A DNA stretch of 64,000 nucleotides from Micromonospora sp. R77 (GTDB taxonomy: Bacteria; Actinomycetota; Actinomycetes; Mycobacteriales; Micromonosporaceae), in NCBI RefSeq assembly GCF_022747945.1, contig NZ_JALDST010000001.1, positions 6,014,001 to 6,078,000 of the forward strand, given 5' to 3'. This document shows positions 9,401 to 17,806 of the stretch, piece by piece; position 1 is the stretch's first letter, and each line of letters opens with the position of its first letter. Below the pieces are notes generated by a model. It saw only the letters and a program-made list of their open reading frames with translations, ran no database searches and had not been told where the DNA came from. A program made the position numbers and the translations under genes.

Positions 9401-9604
9401 ATGGGATTGTCAGGCCGGCAGTGCCCCGACTGTGCTCGTCGTGTCCGCGAGCCGTTCGAGAAGACGATCACCGGACGCGAGGTGTGCCCGGGCTGCGCGA
9501 ACGCACTGCTCATAGGAGCGGCCGCCGGGGCGATCACCCACGACGTCGGGTCCGGGTACGGCGTATGGGCGATGCTCATGCGCAAGCTCCGACGTGCTGG
9601 TTGA
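9401..9604 (+). CDS. small zinc-ribbon protein
   Basis: 67 aa, ten bases after the DUF2637 gene, with GGAGG at 9391-9395. Two Cys pairs, CPDC and CPGC, frame a short basic stretch and would bind one zinc ion. A Gly/Ala-rich hydrophobic stretch follows. It is the third gene of this small operon and is likely an accessory nucleic-acid or protein-binding factor. No specific family recognised. Confidence 0.5.
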   Translation: MGLSGRQCPDCARRVREPFEKTITGREVCPGCANALLIGAAAGAITHDVGSGYGVWAMLMRKLRRAG

Positions 9605-9675
9605 GCGCTCTCAGATCTACCCGTCCACGGTGAGGGCCAGGAAGATCTCCCGAGCGAGGTCGACCGGTACCCAGA

Positions 9676-10167
9676 TCAGGGGTTGACGGCAGACCACTGC
9701 GCCTGCGTCAACAGGCCCCCATGTTCCAGCCGCAGGACGATATCGGTCTTCGTAGCCCCGTCCAGCGTCTCGGGTAGCCCCTCGAACGAGGCGGGCAGCA
9801 CATCCAGAAGCGAGAGGACCTGCTGGCCGTCTCGCACCGTCAACAACAGCATGCACCGCCAGTGCGGCGAAAACTCAGGTCGGTGCCTCAACCGGTGCAC
9901 CAGTACCGGCCACAGATAGTGCACCGCCGTCGAATCAGCGAACTCCAGCAGCCACCCGACACCGTGGTTGCGGTTCAGCCCGCACTCGATCGCCTCGGCG
10001 TCGAGCCGGATCAACTCCGAGGTGTCGACCGCCTTCACCGTACGGGGAACGCCGACGTTCACCGTCTGAGTCTCCCAAACTCTGAGTGGTACCCGTGCCA
10101 ATGCGTCCGGCGGCTGCCGCGAGCGATTGAGCACGACCCACGAGCCAGCAGGCAGCTGGTTACTCAT
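9676..10167 (-). CDS. hypothetical protein (163 aa)
   Basis: Soluble protein with no recognised domain: SNQLPAGSWVVLNRSR at the start, a central HYLWPVLVHRLRHRPEF and a C-terminal FEGLPETLDGATKTDIVLRL. The ATG at 10167 overlaps by eight bases the stop of the upstream TIGR03086 remnant, so the two were once translationally coupled. The frame upstream of that ATG belongs to the remnant and not to this protein. Third-position GC supports real coding. Confidence 0.5.
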   Translation of the reverse strand: MSNQLPAGSWVVLNRSRQPPDALARVPLRVWETQTVNVGVPRTVKAVDTSELIRLDAEAIECGLNRNHGVGWLLEFADSTAVHYLWPVLVHRLRHRPEFSPHWRCMLLLTVRDGQQVLSLLDVLPASFEGLPETLDGATKTDIVLRLEHGGLLTQAQWSAVNP

Positions 10168-10482
10168 TCGCGGTGCGCTTGTGGCCGAGGAGGCGTGCGA
10201 GTCGTTCCGTCGGGGGCACACCATTAGCTCCGACGACCGGCGCGTCGTACATGACACCGCGCAGCCGGTCGGGCATGACCGCGGCGGCGTACCCGAGGCA
10301 GCGGTCGGCGATGCCGTTGGGCACCTCGCTGCACTGCCGGTGGCCACCGCCAAGTCCCATCCGTGCGTCACCGTCTCAACGGTGAAGCCCCGAGCGGCCT
10401 CCAAGGCCGTGCACGATCCCCAGGGCGCTTTGACAGGGGCGGCAGCAGCCAGATGAGACCACGCCTCACAGGTTTCACCAGC
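10160..10482 (-). pseudogene. C-terminal remnant of a TIGR03086 / mycothiol-dependent isomerase-like protein
   Basis: Two frames together give the C-terminal third of a TIGR03086-family (DinB/MDMPI-like) protein: APWGSC ... FTVETVTHGWDLAVATG, then, after a frame change near 10345, GIADRCLGYAAAVMPDRLRG and PPTERLARLLGHKR to the stop. The N-terminal metal-binding part and a start are missing. In intact proteins the THGWDLA motif lies near a metal-ligand His. The remnant ends inside the start of the next gene, which preserves an ancestral operon junction. Confidence 0.55.
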
Positions 10483-10546
10483 CAAGGTGAGAAGTGAGTC
10501 GCCCGGGTCACCGTCGTCGGCCGCGCCTTCGGTCTACCCTCGCGGT

Positions 10547-10960
10547 ATGACGGGTGGCGCGGCACCGAAGGCCGGCATGACGATCAGCATCCGGACGCGA
10601 CGCGACGTCGTCGTGGTGCACCCGGAGCGGTTCTTGGCCGCAGCACGGCAGGCTCTGCGTGACCGCGATCCGGACCTGACTGACGCCGAGGTAGCCGACA
10701 TGGTGGCCGATGTCCACGACGCCGTACATGCGCTGCTCGATCGGGATGGAACCCTCGCCGCGGACGCCATAGCGGGGGAAGCGATTGGTGTCGGGGGGCC
10801 ATTGCCTGGCACGCGGGTCATTGATCGATCGGACGGCCTGTCGCCCGCCGGTTGGCTGCAACAGGTGGTGCTCGATGATCCGCAGCCACTGCAGGACTAC
10901 GGTTGCTTCCTCCCTGCGGATCCCTTCGCGGTGCCCCAAACGCGGTCCAGCTCGCAGTAA
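10547..10960 (+). CDS. hypothetical protein (137 aa)
   Basis: Begins TGGAAPKAGMTISIRTRRD and has a helical region DLTDAEVADMVADVHDAVHA in the middle. Nothing matches a family I know. ATG codons at 10547 and 10577 are both possible; the second has a weak AAGG nearby. It may be a small helical regulator or a toxin-antitoxin-like component, but there is no partner gene of the right kind. It lies between two pseudogenes. Confidence 0.4.
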   Translation: MTGGAAPKAGMTISIRTRRDVVVVHPERFLAAARQALRDRDPDLTDAEVADMVADVHDAVHALLDRDGTLAADAIAGEAIGVGGPLPGTRVIDRSDGLSPAGWLQQVVLDDPQPLQDYGCFLPADPFAVPQTRSSSQ

Positions 10961-11079
10961 GTGCCTCGGCCCGCTCATCAGCGGCCAGGTCTATCGGCTG
11001 GCTGCCCTCGCGTCCTGCCGCGTCTGCACCCTCTTGCTGCGCGGCGTCGCACAGTAACCTGATGCTGCTCGCGCGCCCC

Positions 11080-11397
11080 GTCGCCCGCCGTCCTCCCGTG
11101 CGACGACCCGGACGACCACGAACCCGCCGGCCGGATCTTCGTCGAGAAGGTCTACCAACTCACCTTTCCCGAGTCCTGGCCGGTGGAGCAGGCGATGCCG
11201 ACGTTGGCAGGGTAGTGGGCGAACCAGGGCTACCAAATCGTCACGGATCGCAGGGACGCACCGGGTCTGTCGAGAACGGCGTCGACGGCTCCGGGTGGGA
11301 ATCGAAGTCCTTCCCCAGGGGGACCGGGCAGGTCGATGTCTACCTCTTCGGTGGCTCGCCCTGCATCTGGGAGAACGGCACACCCGATCCGCAATGA
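11080..11397 (+). pseudogene. broken gene for a small secreted or lipoprotein-like protein
   Basis: Readable pieces in two frames: CDDPDDHEPAGRIFVEKVYQ and LTFPESWPVEQAMPTLAG, then an in-frame TAG, then WANQGYQIVTDRRD. After a frame change, DGSGWESKSFPRGTGQ and VDVYLFGGSPCIWENGTPDP lead to a stop at 11397. The leading Cys-Asp and the C-terminal SPCIW pattern recall small actinobacterial lipoproteins. At least one nonsense and one frameshift change are present, so it is not functional. The exact family is uncertain. Confidence 0.4.
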
Positions 11398-11791
11398 GGC
11401 CGGCACCTGAGCGGGCGGCTCGTTTTCGAAGACACCCCCTGACGACCTCGTCGTCACCCGCTTCCTGACCGGCGAACACCGCGCCGCGTACCTTGGCGGG
11501 AGCTGAGCCCCGGCGCCACCGCTGCCCGAGAGGCGTGCGCTGCCGGCTGCTCCGGGGCCCGAGGCCGTCGGCCCAGTCGCATCCCCGACTCACGGCGGGT
11601 TCGACGCGCCGCGCCCCTGGCGGCCCGGTGGCCGGATGTGGCGCAATGACCGATGTGGACGACCACTCACGGCAACCCTTCGTCGGCTTCTTACACGGCG
11701 ACCCGCACGAGGTGCTGCGCCGGATCCGCCAGGAACAGCCGGTCACGCCGCTGCCGCTGCCCGACGGCCGGACCGGCTGGCTGGTGACCCG

Positions 11792-13324
11792 CTACGAACA
11801 CGTGCGAGCGGCGCTGGCCGACCCCGCCCTGTCCAAGGGGGAACTGATCTCCCCACTACGGCCTCTTTCATAACTCGGTGGAGTTGTGAGACAGCGCCCT
11901 TCTCGGGCGTACCGCCTGACCCGGGGTGGGGTGGGTGCGGTTCCTGCGTCATCGGGGCCGGTTTCGCCCGCGCGTGTGCGTGGGCCAGAGCCTTCCCCTC
12001 GGCGGGCGTTGGTGACCGGGCCCCCTGCGGGGAGGTCCCGGGTCTGGGCGTGGTGCTGCTCGGCCCAGACAGCGAGGTTGACCGCGGCGTTGTGGTCCCG
12101 GTCGGCCTGATAGGCGCACACTTGGCAGGTGAACGTGCGCTGCTGCAGAGGCATCGCCGGGCCCACCGTGCGGCATGCGGAGCAGGTTTTGGTCGACGGG
12201 TACCAGCGGTCGACCAGAGCCAGCTGCCCGCCGCGCCACTGCTGCTTGTAGGTCAGCAGGCGGGCCAGCTCGCCCCATGCCGCGTCGGCGACCGCCGAGG
12301 CGAGGCGCCGGTTGGCGAGCATGCCGCCGATGGTGAGGGTCTCGATGGCGAGCCGGTCGTGGGTATTGACCAGCTCGTTGCAGACCTGGTGCAGGAAACG
12401 ACGCCGGATCGCCGCTGTCCGGGCGTGGTGGCGGCCCAGCCGGGCCGCAGCCTTTGCCCGGTTCCGGGAGCCGCGCTGTTTGCGGGTGACCTTGCGGGAC
12501 AGGCGGCGCTGGCGCGCCAACGCGGCCCGGGCGGGGCGTGGCCAAGCGTCGATCCGCAGGACCGGGGTGCCGTCGGCGCGCGCTGCGGCGACGAACGTCG
12601 ACAGACCCCGATCGACACCCACCCACCCTGCGGCAGTGGGGATCGGCTGGTGGCGGCGGGCCTCGTGCAGATCGGCGGCTTCACAGGTCAGTGACACCGT
12701 CCACCGCCCGGCCCGGTAGCTGACCGTGGCGGACACGACCTTCGCCCGCCCCTTGGCCAACATGCGCCGCAGCCGACGGGTGTCCTGCCGCACCTTCAGG
12801 ACGCCCACACCGGGCAGGGTCACGGTACGCGGCACCTGCTCACCGACCCGGATGCTCGCACGACCCGCGGCGGAGGTCCTGCTGCGGATGCGAAACGACA
12901 ACGGTGCACGTTTCTTCGACTTGAATCTCGGAAAACCGACCCGCCGACCGCCGGTGCGCGATGCGGTGTACGCGGACAAGCCGCGGCCGAGATCGACTGC
13001 GGCTTCCTCGAAGACCTGCTGACACACCTCGCGCCGCCACGCCAGACCGGTCACCTGCACCGTGACGGTCCCGTCGCCGGCGGCGACCATCACCCGGCCT
13101 GCGTCACCCGAGCGTTTCCACCCGTTGAACGAGTTGATCAGGTCGAAGCCCGACCATGGCACCTTCCCGACCGTCGCACCACGACGCTTGCCGTCCAACG
13201 CGTCCTGCACCAACCGCAGGCACTGGTTGTAGCCGAACCGGGCCGCACCCGCATGCCGACGCAACACAATCTCCTGCTCGGCGCTCGGGTCCAGGCAAAA
13301 CTGGAACCTGGTGAAACGGGCCAC
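11792..13324 (-). CDS. tnpB: TnpB, RNA-guided nuclease of IS200/IS605 group
   Basis: About 510 aa as an open frame. It starts at GTG 13324 with the usual ARFTRFQFCLDPSAEQEIVL N-terminus; a GTG at 13342 is an alternative. RuvC-like motifs are visible: Asp in GVDRGLSTF (about residue 235), Glu in LAIETL (about 326) and Asp in DRDHNAAVNL (about 407), with a zinc ribbon CSAC ... CQVC between the last two. All three catalytic acids are present. The frame runs past the element end into antisense P450 sequence. A neighbouring frame (GTPEKGAVSQLHRVMKEA) looks like the family's usual tail, so a late one-base frameshift is possible. Confidence 0.75.
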   Translation of the reverse strand: MARFTRFQFCLDPSAEQEIVLRRHAGAARFGYNQCLRLVQDALDGKRRGATVGKVPWSGFDLINSFNGWKRSGDAGRVMVAAGDGTVTVQVTGLAWRREVCQQVFEEAAVDLGRGLSAYTASRTGGRRVGFPRFKSKKRAPLSFRIRSRTSAAGRASIRVGEQVPRTVTLPGVGVLKVRQDTRRLRRMLAKGRAKVVSATVSYRAGRWTVSLTCEAADLHEARRHQPIPTAAGWVGVDRGLSTFVAAARADGTPVLRIDAWPRPARAALARQRRLSRKVTRKQRGSRNRAKAAARLGRHHARTAAIRRRFLHQVCNELVNTHDRLAIETLTIGGMLANRRLASAVADAAWGELARLLTYKQQWRGGQLALVDRWYPSTKTCSACRTVGPAMPLQQRTFTCQVCAYQADRDHNAAVNLAVWAEQHHAQTRDLPAGGPVTNARRGEGSGPRTRAGETGPDDAGTAPTPPRVRRYAREGRCLTTPPSYERGRSGEISSPLDRAGSASAARTCS

Positions 13325-13385
13325 GGCAGCACACCATGCCACCCCCCACCGACAAACCAACCACCACGCAACCCACTTACGAAAC
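11862..13385 (-). mobile_element. IS200/IS605-type element carrying only TnpB
   Basis: About 1.5 kb inserted in the P450 gene. The limits are inferred from where P450 coding similarity stops and resumes, so they are uncertain by about ten bases each. No TnpA (HUH) transposase is present, as in IS1341-like members that need a partner in trans. A short hairpin (AACTC/GAGTT around GGTG, 11872-11885) sits just inside the end that follows tnpB, as expected for the subterminal structure of this group. No inverted terminal repeats are expected, and none is seen. Confidence 0.65.
11868..11890 (-). ncRNA. 3'-end hairpin of the TnpB element, likely part of an omega RNA scaffold
   Basis: On the minus strand AACTC-CACC-GAGTT forms a small hairpin beyond the tnpB C-terminal region. 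TnpB nucleases are known to use an RNA derived from this end of their element, with the guide taken from flanking DNA, which here would be P450 sequence just left of about 11860. The hairpin is seen; the RNA itself is inferred. Confidence 0.3.
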
Positions 13386-14439
13386 ACGTCGTAGGCATCA
13401 GACCTCCCGTGCCCGCCGACGTGTGGGCCGCCACGGAACGGCACATGCTGGCGGCGGACCCGCCTGACCACACCCGGTTGCGCCGGCTGGTGCAGGCGGC
13501 GTTCACCCCGGGGCGGATCGACGGCATGACAGCCGTCGTCACCGGCATCACCGATCGGCGGCTGGAAGGCCTCGACAAGCCCGGCGTCCACGACCTGATC
13601 CGGGAGGTCGCGTTCCCGCTGCCCATCGCGGTGATCTGCGAGCTGTTGGGGGTGCCGGCCGCCGACCGCGCCACCTTCCGGGAGTGGGTGGAGGTGATCG
13701 TCGCCGGAGCGCCCCGGCTGGCCGAGGCGCCGGCCGCCCGCGCCGCCCTGCTCGACTACCTTCGTCGCCAACTGGCCGCGAAAAGGGCCGGCCCCGGACC
13801 TGACCTGCTGTCGGCGCTCGTGGCCGAGAGCGACGGGGGAGACCGGCTCAGCGACGAGGAACTGACCTCCACGGCCTTCCTACTGCTGCTCGCCGGCTAC
13901 GACACCACGGCCAACCTGATCGGCAACGGCGCGTACCGGCTGCTGGAGGACCGCGGGCGGTGGGAGCAGCTGCGGCGCGACCAGCACTTGCCGCTCCGGC
14001 GATCGAAGAGCTGCTGCGCCACGACAGCCCCGTGCAGCTCGCCACCCATCGGACGACCACCCGGGACGTGACGATCGGCGGGCACACCATCCCCGCCGGG
14101 TCGACGGTGCTGCTCTCCCTGCTCTCGGCCAACCGCGACGAGTCGCGCTTCACCGACCCGGCCGCCTTCGACGGCAACCGGCCCTCCAACTCCCACCTGG
14201 CGTTCGGCCACGGCATCCACTACTGCCTCGGGGCTCCGCTCGCCCGCCTGGAGGCGCGGGTGGTGTTCACCGCGTTGCTGTCCCGGTATCCCGAACTGCG
14301 GCTGGCGGCGGATTTCGTGCCACGGTGGCGACCGAGCACCCTGATGCACGCCCTGGAGTCGCTACCAGTGATCCCGCGGCCCTGACGGAGGTGCTGGGGC
14401 GGCCACGCGGCCCTCGCCCAGCTCCGTCCCAAAGGCTAC

Positions 14440-14607
14440 ATGGCCGACCTCCCTGCCTTCGGACATGATCCAGCCCGCAGCACTTTCACTGATCGACGCG
14501 CGGGCGTCGCCCTCACCGAGGATCAGCTCCCCGAGCTGACCCGGATGGCCGTCAACGCCCTACGCATCGACGTCCGCGCCGATACAGCACGTCGCCACCA
14601 CTGCTGA
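14440..14607 (+). pseudogene. short coding remnant
   Basis: From an ATG at 14440 a frame of about 55 codons reads ADLPAFGHDPARSTFTDRR ... LTEDQLPELTRMAVNALRID and stops. The frame is open upstream to 14400 (GHAALAQLRPKGY) without a ribosome site. Composition looks coding, but it is probably the tail of a lost gene. No family recognised. Confidence 0.22.
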
Positions 14608-14612
14608 AGCCG

Positions 14613-14810
14613 CTACCGGCTGCGGTCGATCTGGACAGCAACCGCACGGCCCGTCCGTCGCATCCACCGCTCACGGCCCGTCCAGCCGTCCACCGAGTGG
14701 AGCGGCCGCGGCTCGTCCTCGAGGTAGACGCCGCCGCGTCCGATCAAGGACACCACCGCGCTGACCGGCTGCGCCAACCGAGGAGGCAACACCTCGCGGA
14801 CCCGCGTCAC
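14613..14810 (-). CDS. small hypothetical protein (65 aa)
   Basis: GTG start at 14810. The sequence VSLIGRGGVYLEDEPRPLHS ... GWTGRERWMRRTGRAVAV looks like a compact beta-rich protein with an acidic loop, and third positions are GC-rich. It lies divergent from the sigma-factor gene. No family recognised; it may be a real small gene or a remnant. Confidence 0.35.
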   Translation of the reverse strand: MTRVREVLPPRLAQPVSAVVSLIGRGGVYLEDEPRPLHSVDGWTGRERWMRRTGRAVAVQIDRSR

Positions 14811-14956
14811 GTTGGCGATATAGAAGGCTCGGGCTCGATCTGCGTCTCGCCTCCGCGACCGACCCGACGGGGGGATGTCTCAGCAGCGGCTGGGAGAGCT
14901 CGCCGGTAATCGTTGGGCCTGTCGCGACACAAGCCAGAGTGAGAGTCGTCGAGGCA

Positions 14957-15523
14957 ATGGGGGTTCGGGTGGGTCCACCGAAGGACAGGGACGAGAGCTG
15001 GTTCACCGGCCTCTACGTCGCCGAGTACGCGAACGTCGTGAGGTATGGCCTGCGCCGACTCGCGGACTCCGACGCGTCGGCGGAGCTCGCCCAGGAGGTC
15101 TTCGTCGTCGCCTGGCGTCGTCGCAACGAGGTGCCGGACCGCAGCCTTCCCTGGCTGTACGGGGTGGCCCGGCGGCTCCTTGCGAACCACTGGCGGTCAC
15201 GGCGCGGCGCCCCCGATGTCCTGCCCATCACCGGCGCCGACCTCGCAGGAGCTGCCAGCTCGTCGGGTGCCGACACCACCGTCGGGGTCGCCGACGTCCG
15301 GGCCGCGCTGGCCATCCTCAGCGAACTCGATCAAGAAATTCTCCGGCTGGTCGGCTGGGAGGAGTTGACGGTGTCCGAGGCAGCCCAGGTTCTCGGCTGC
15401 ACTCGGACGACCGCGGCGGTGCGCCTGCATCGCGCCCGCCGGCGCCTCGCCGAAGCGATGTCGGACCGGCCTGCTCAGTCCCGGCGCCGCCCCGTGTCGG
15501 CGACAACGCGAGAGGAACTGTGA
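14957..15523 (+). CDS. ECF RNA polymerase sigma factor, SigE group
   Basis: About 188 aa. Region 2 runs over residues about 10-75 (FTGLYVAEYANVVRYGLRRL ... ELAQEVFVVAWRR, SLPWLYGVARRLLANHW), and region 4 over about 115-170 (LSELDQEILRLVGWEELTV ... AAQVLGCTRTTAAVRLHRAR). The domain set and length are those of SigE-like actinobacterial ECF factors without an anchored anti-sigma. ATG 14957 has GAGG just upstream; a GTG at 14939 is an alternative. Its stop TGA overlaps the ATG of the CU044_5270 gene, the usual operon partner, which probably acts as its regulator. Confidence 0.8.
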   Translation: MGVRVGPPKDRDESWFTGLYVAEYANVVRYGLRRLADSDASAELAQEVFVVAWRRRNEVPDRSLPWLYGVARRLLANHWRSRRGAPDVLPITGADLAGAASSSGADTTVGVADVRAALAILSELDQEILRLVGWEELTVSEAAQVLGCTRTTAAVRLHRARRRLAEAMSDRPAQSRRRPVSATTREEL

Positions 15524-16533
15524 TGTTCGGAGCAGAGCGGACCCGTACCCTCCTCGGCCCGGTCGATCCGGCCCGGACCGCCGCTATCGCGCCGCCGCTG
15601 GTCTCGGCACACGAACTGATCGACCGTGCCGACGCCACCGAGATGACCGTCGGGCATCGTCGCGGGAGCCCGACCCGCCGGCTGGTGCTGACGGCGGGGA
15701 CGCTGGCGGTCGCGGTCGGTGCCGTGGCCGTTCTCCAGCCATTCGACGGCCCCCCACCGGACGTTCCTGGCGGGCGCGGAAGCACAGCGGGATCGGTGCT
15801 CGTGCCGGTCTCGTACCAGTTCGACACGGACCCACCAGCCGCCGGCCCGCAACTGCGCGCGCTGGCCGGCAAGATCAAGGACGCGGAGTACGACCACCTC
15901 GGCGGACGCTACATGTACCACCACACAAAGGTGTGGGGCGATCCAGTGATGACCTCCGCCGACGGCCGTCACCACGTCGCCTTCGCCGGCGAGACGAAGG
16001 TCTGGCAGGCCGCCGACGGGACCGGCAGCCAGATCAACACCCAGTTGGAGCCGCAGTACCCCGACCAGGAGTCCCGCGACTACTGGCAACGCAACCTGGA
16101 CCGGCGTCCCGTAGTTGACGCCACAGCAGCCCCGGCCATGATTCCGCTGCCGCCCATGGAGCTCACGCCACCGTCGGCCGACCCGTCGCAGCTGCGCGAA
16201 CTGCTCAAGGTCGAGTACGGGGCGGGTGCCGCGAGCAAGGAAGTCAGCACTCTCTACGCACAGTTCGTCATACCGCGTGCGGCCCGAGCGGAGATCCTGC
16301 GGGTCCTCGCCGCCGTGCCCGGCTTCCGCTGGCGGGGGCAGGTGACGGATCGCGCTGGTCGGGACGGGGTCGCCATTACCTTCGACGACCGCGAACATAA
16401 CGCGCAATCTCTCCTGATCTTCGACCCGAAGACGGGTGAGCTGCTCGCCCACGAGCGACTGACGCTGTCGCCCGTGCTGCTCAGCGCGTACCAGGTGATC
16501 CTCGATGCCGCTTGGACTGATCGAATGGGCTGA
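15523..16533 (+). CDS. CU044_5270-family membrane-anchored protein
   Basis: 336 aa. A single hydrophobic segment at about residues 53-70 (LVLTAGTLAVAVGAVAVL) separates a short cytoplasmic N-terminus from an extracytoplasmic domain with DAEYDHLGGRYMYHHTKVWG, YWQRNLDRRPVVD and a C-terminal FDPKTGELLAHERL, the features of this family. Such genes almost always follow SigE-type ECF sigma genes and are thought to control them or to mediate their envelope output. GAGGAA lies upstream of ATG 15523, which sits in the sigma stop codon. A strong hairpin follows the gene. Confidence 0.75.
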   Translation: MFGAERTRTLLGPVDPARTAAIAPPLVSAHELIDRADATEMTVGHRRGSPTRRLVLTAGTLAVAVGAVAVLQPFDGPPPDVPGGRGSTAGSVLVPVSYQFDTDPPAAGPQLRALAGKIKDAEYDHLGGRYMYHHTKVWGDPVMTSADGRHHVAFAGETKVWQAADGTGSQINTQLEPQYPDQESRDYWQRNLDRRPVVDATAAPAMIPLPPMELTPPSADPSQLRELLKVEYGAGAASKEVSTLYAQFVIPRAARAEILRVLAAVPGFRWRGQVTDRAGRDGVAITFDDREHNAQSLLIFDPKTGELLAHERLTLSPVLLSAYQVILDAAWTDRMG

Positions 16534-16545
16534 ACGCCGAACTCC

Positions 16546-16572
16546 GGGGCCGTTCCTTCCGGGAGCGGCCCC
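16546..16572. terminator. stem-loop between convergent genes
   Basis: GGGGCCGTTCC pairs with GGAGCGGCCCC around a TTCCG loop, giving an 11-bp stem with one wobble pair. It lies 13 bases after the CU044_5270 stop and 30 bases before the end of the leftward gene, so it can serve both directions. There is no strong T-run. Confidence 0.6.
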
Positions 16573-16601
16573 GCCGCAATCTCGGGAACTTGTCCGAAGG
16601 G

Positions 16602-17012
16602 CTACCAGGCCTCCTGCTCGTCGGCGTCGGGTGGCGGTGGGGGAGCGTACTGGTTCCAGGCGCCGTCGCGGAACATGTACAGCCGGAAGTACGTCTGGTT
16701 CTGGTCCATGAGGAACACCTGCACGGCAGCCGGGTAGCGCCAAGGCATCGTCTGGACCTGGCGAAGAACCGCTTCCAGGTCAGCATGGTTGAGGGCGCCG
16801 CCCCACAGTTGGCACTCGGGGTTCTTCCACCCGCCCCAGTAATTGGCCTGCGGGTCGGTCAAATCTTTGAGTGAGCCGACACCGCGAGGTCGCCTGTCAG
16901 ACATCTCGGGGGTGCCGTCGGTGCGTCGCGGCGCCTCCCGTTCAAGCCAGGCACTGAATGCCTGCACGGTGCCGCTGTCTGCGCCGTCGGCTTGGATCAT
17001 CAGATTCGCCAC
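16602..17012 (-). CDS. hypothetical protein (136 aa), last gene of the leftward element block
   Basis: GTG start at 17012, fixed by GGAGGT eight bases upstream; the much longer open frame behind it has no ribosome site. The sequence has YWGGWKNPECQLWGGALNHA and TMPWRYPAAVQVFLMDQNQ, rich in Trp and aromatic residues, and ends in a run of prolines and acidic residues. I recognise no family. The soluble, Trp-rich body suggests ligand or protein binding. Confidence 0.55.
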   Translation of the reverse strand: MANLMIQADGADSGTVQAFSAWLEREAPRRTDGTPEMSDRRPRGVGSLKDLTDPQANYWGGWKNPECQLWGGALNHADLEAVLRQVQTMPWRYPAAVQVFLMDQNQTYFRLYMFRDGAWNQYAPPPPPDADEQEAW

Positions 17013-17214
17013 CCAACTCACCTCCGGTATGGTGCCCGACGATCCCGTCCCGCACCATCGGTCAGTTCTCCTGGGACGCAAGGGAGAGCCAGAGCGAGGG
17101 GCGGGCACAGAACGTGCGCCGTTCAGGCGCAGCTGCCTCGAGCCCAAGTCGAACGGGACCTGGCTCTTCCCTGATTCGCCCACGCGGCGGGCGGCCTTAA
17201 TAGGCCGCATCGCA
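17013..17214. other. intergenic stretch inside the leftward block
   Basis: No gene seen. It holds the ribosome site of the 136-aa gene at its left end (CCTCC on the plus strand at 17021-17025). Confidence 0.3.
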
Positions 17215-17595
17215 TCAACATGTCGAGCTGTCGGTGTCCGACGGCGTGGCCTCCCCGGGTGGGTCAACCTCGACGAAGCCGAAGAGCCGGGCGAGGAGCC
17301 GCAGGCCCTGCGTGCTGTAGCGGTCGGCGAAGCCGCGACAGATCGCCGGTTTCGCCTCGGGGTGCTGGTAGTGCGGCAACGTCGAGTGGCAGATGATGAA
17401 GGATTCCCTGGCTCGGGCTTCAGTGACGATGTCGCGGAGCCGACCGGGGGCGAGGCGCATTCTGTTGCCAGGGGCGAAGATGCAGGTGTCGCACTGCCGA
17501 GACAGCAGCCGCGACTTGCGGAGATCCGGGTCTCCGACGCTGAGGTCCGTCCCGGTGGTGTCGTCGGGCTCGCCGGGGCTGGGCGTCCACTCCAT
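17215..17595 (-). CDS. Cys-containing conserved element protein (126 aa)
   Basis: Begins with ATG 17595 after GAGGAG. The core CDTCIFAPGNRMRLAPGRLR, then SFIICHSTLPHYQ and AICRGFADRY, has spaced cysteines that could bind a metal. I know this pattern as a conserved hypothetical family common on actinobacterial plasmids, integrative elements and phages. Function is unknown; a metal-binding regulatory or nucleic-acid role is inference. Confidence 0.6.
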   Translation of the reverse strand: MEWTPSPGEPDDTTGTDLSVGDPDLRKSRLLSRQCDTCIFAPGNRMRLAPGRLRDIVTEARARESFIICHSTLPHYQHPEAKPAICRGFADRYSTQGLRLLARLFGFVEVDPPGEATPSDTDSSTC

Positions 17596-17806
17596 GGTGG
17601 CTCCTCTTCAGGTGTGCGTTGGGGTGCCGCCGTTCCGGGCGGCACCCCAAATAGGACAGTGTGGGTGGGTCGGACTGGTGTCAGCGGGGTTCGCGACTGC
17701 AGACGGGCCACAACCAGGTCGGCGGGTGTCCCAGCCGCCAGGTGAGGGCCGCGAGGAGATCGCGTGCACCTTCATGGCGGGCGTCGATCGCCCTCGTAGG
17801 TATGGC

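Larger units (their letters stand above)
11646..14385 (+). pseudogene. cytochrome P450 gene split by a TnpB element and frameshifted
   Basis: The N-terminal part (11646 to about 11858) reads TDVDDHSRQPFVGFLHGDPH ... WLVTRYEHVRAALADPALSK. The rest resumes after the insertion at about 13385 with HMLAADPPDHTRLRRLV, the I-helix LLLAGYDTTANL and, past a one-base loss near 13985, PAIEELLRHDSPVQLATHR. The heme loop FGHGIHYCLGAPLARLE and the C-terminus follow. It is a typical approximately 400-aa bacterial class I P450 (CYP107-like in feel) with all key motifs, but it cannot be expressed. The order of events (frameshift or insertion first) cannot be told. Confidence 0.75.
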
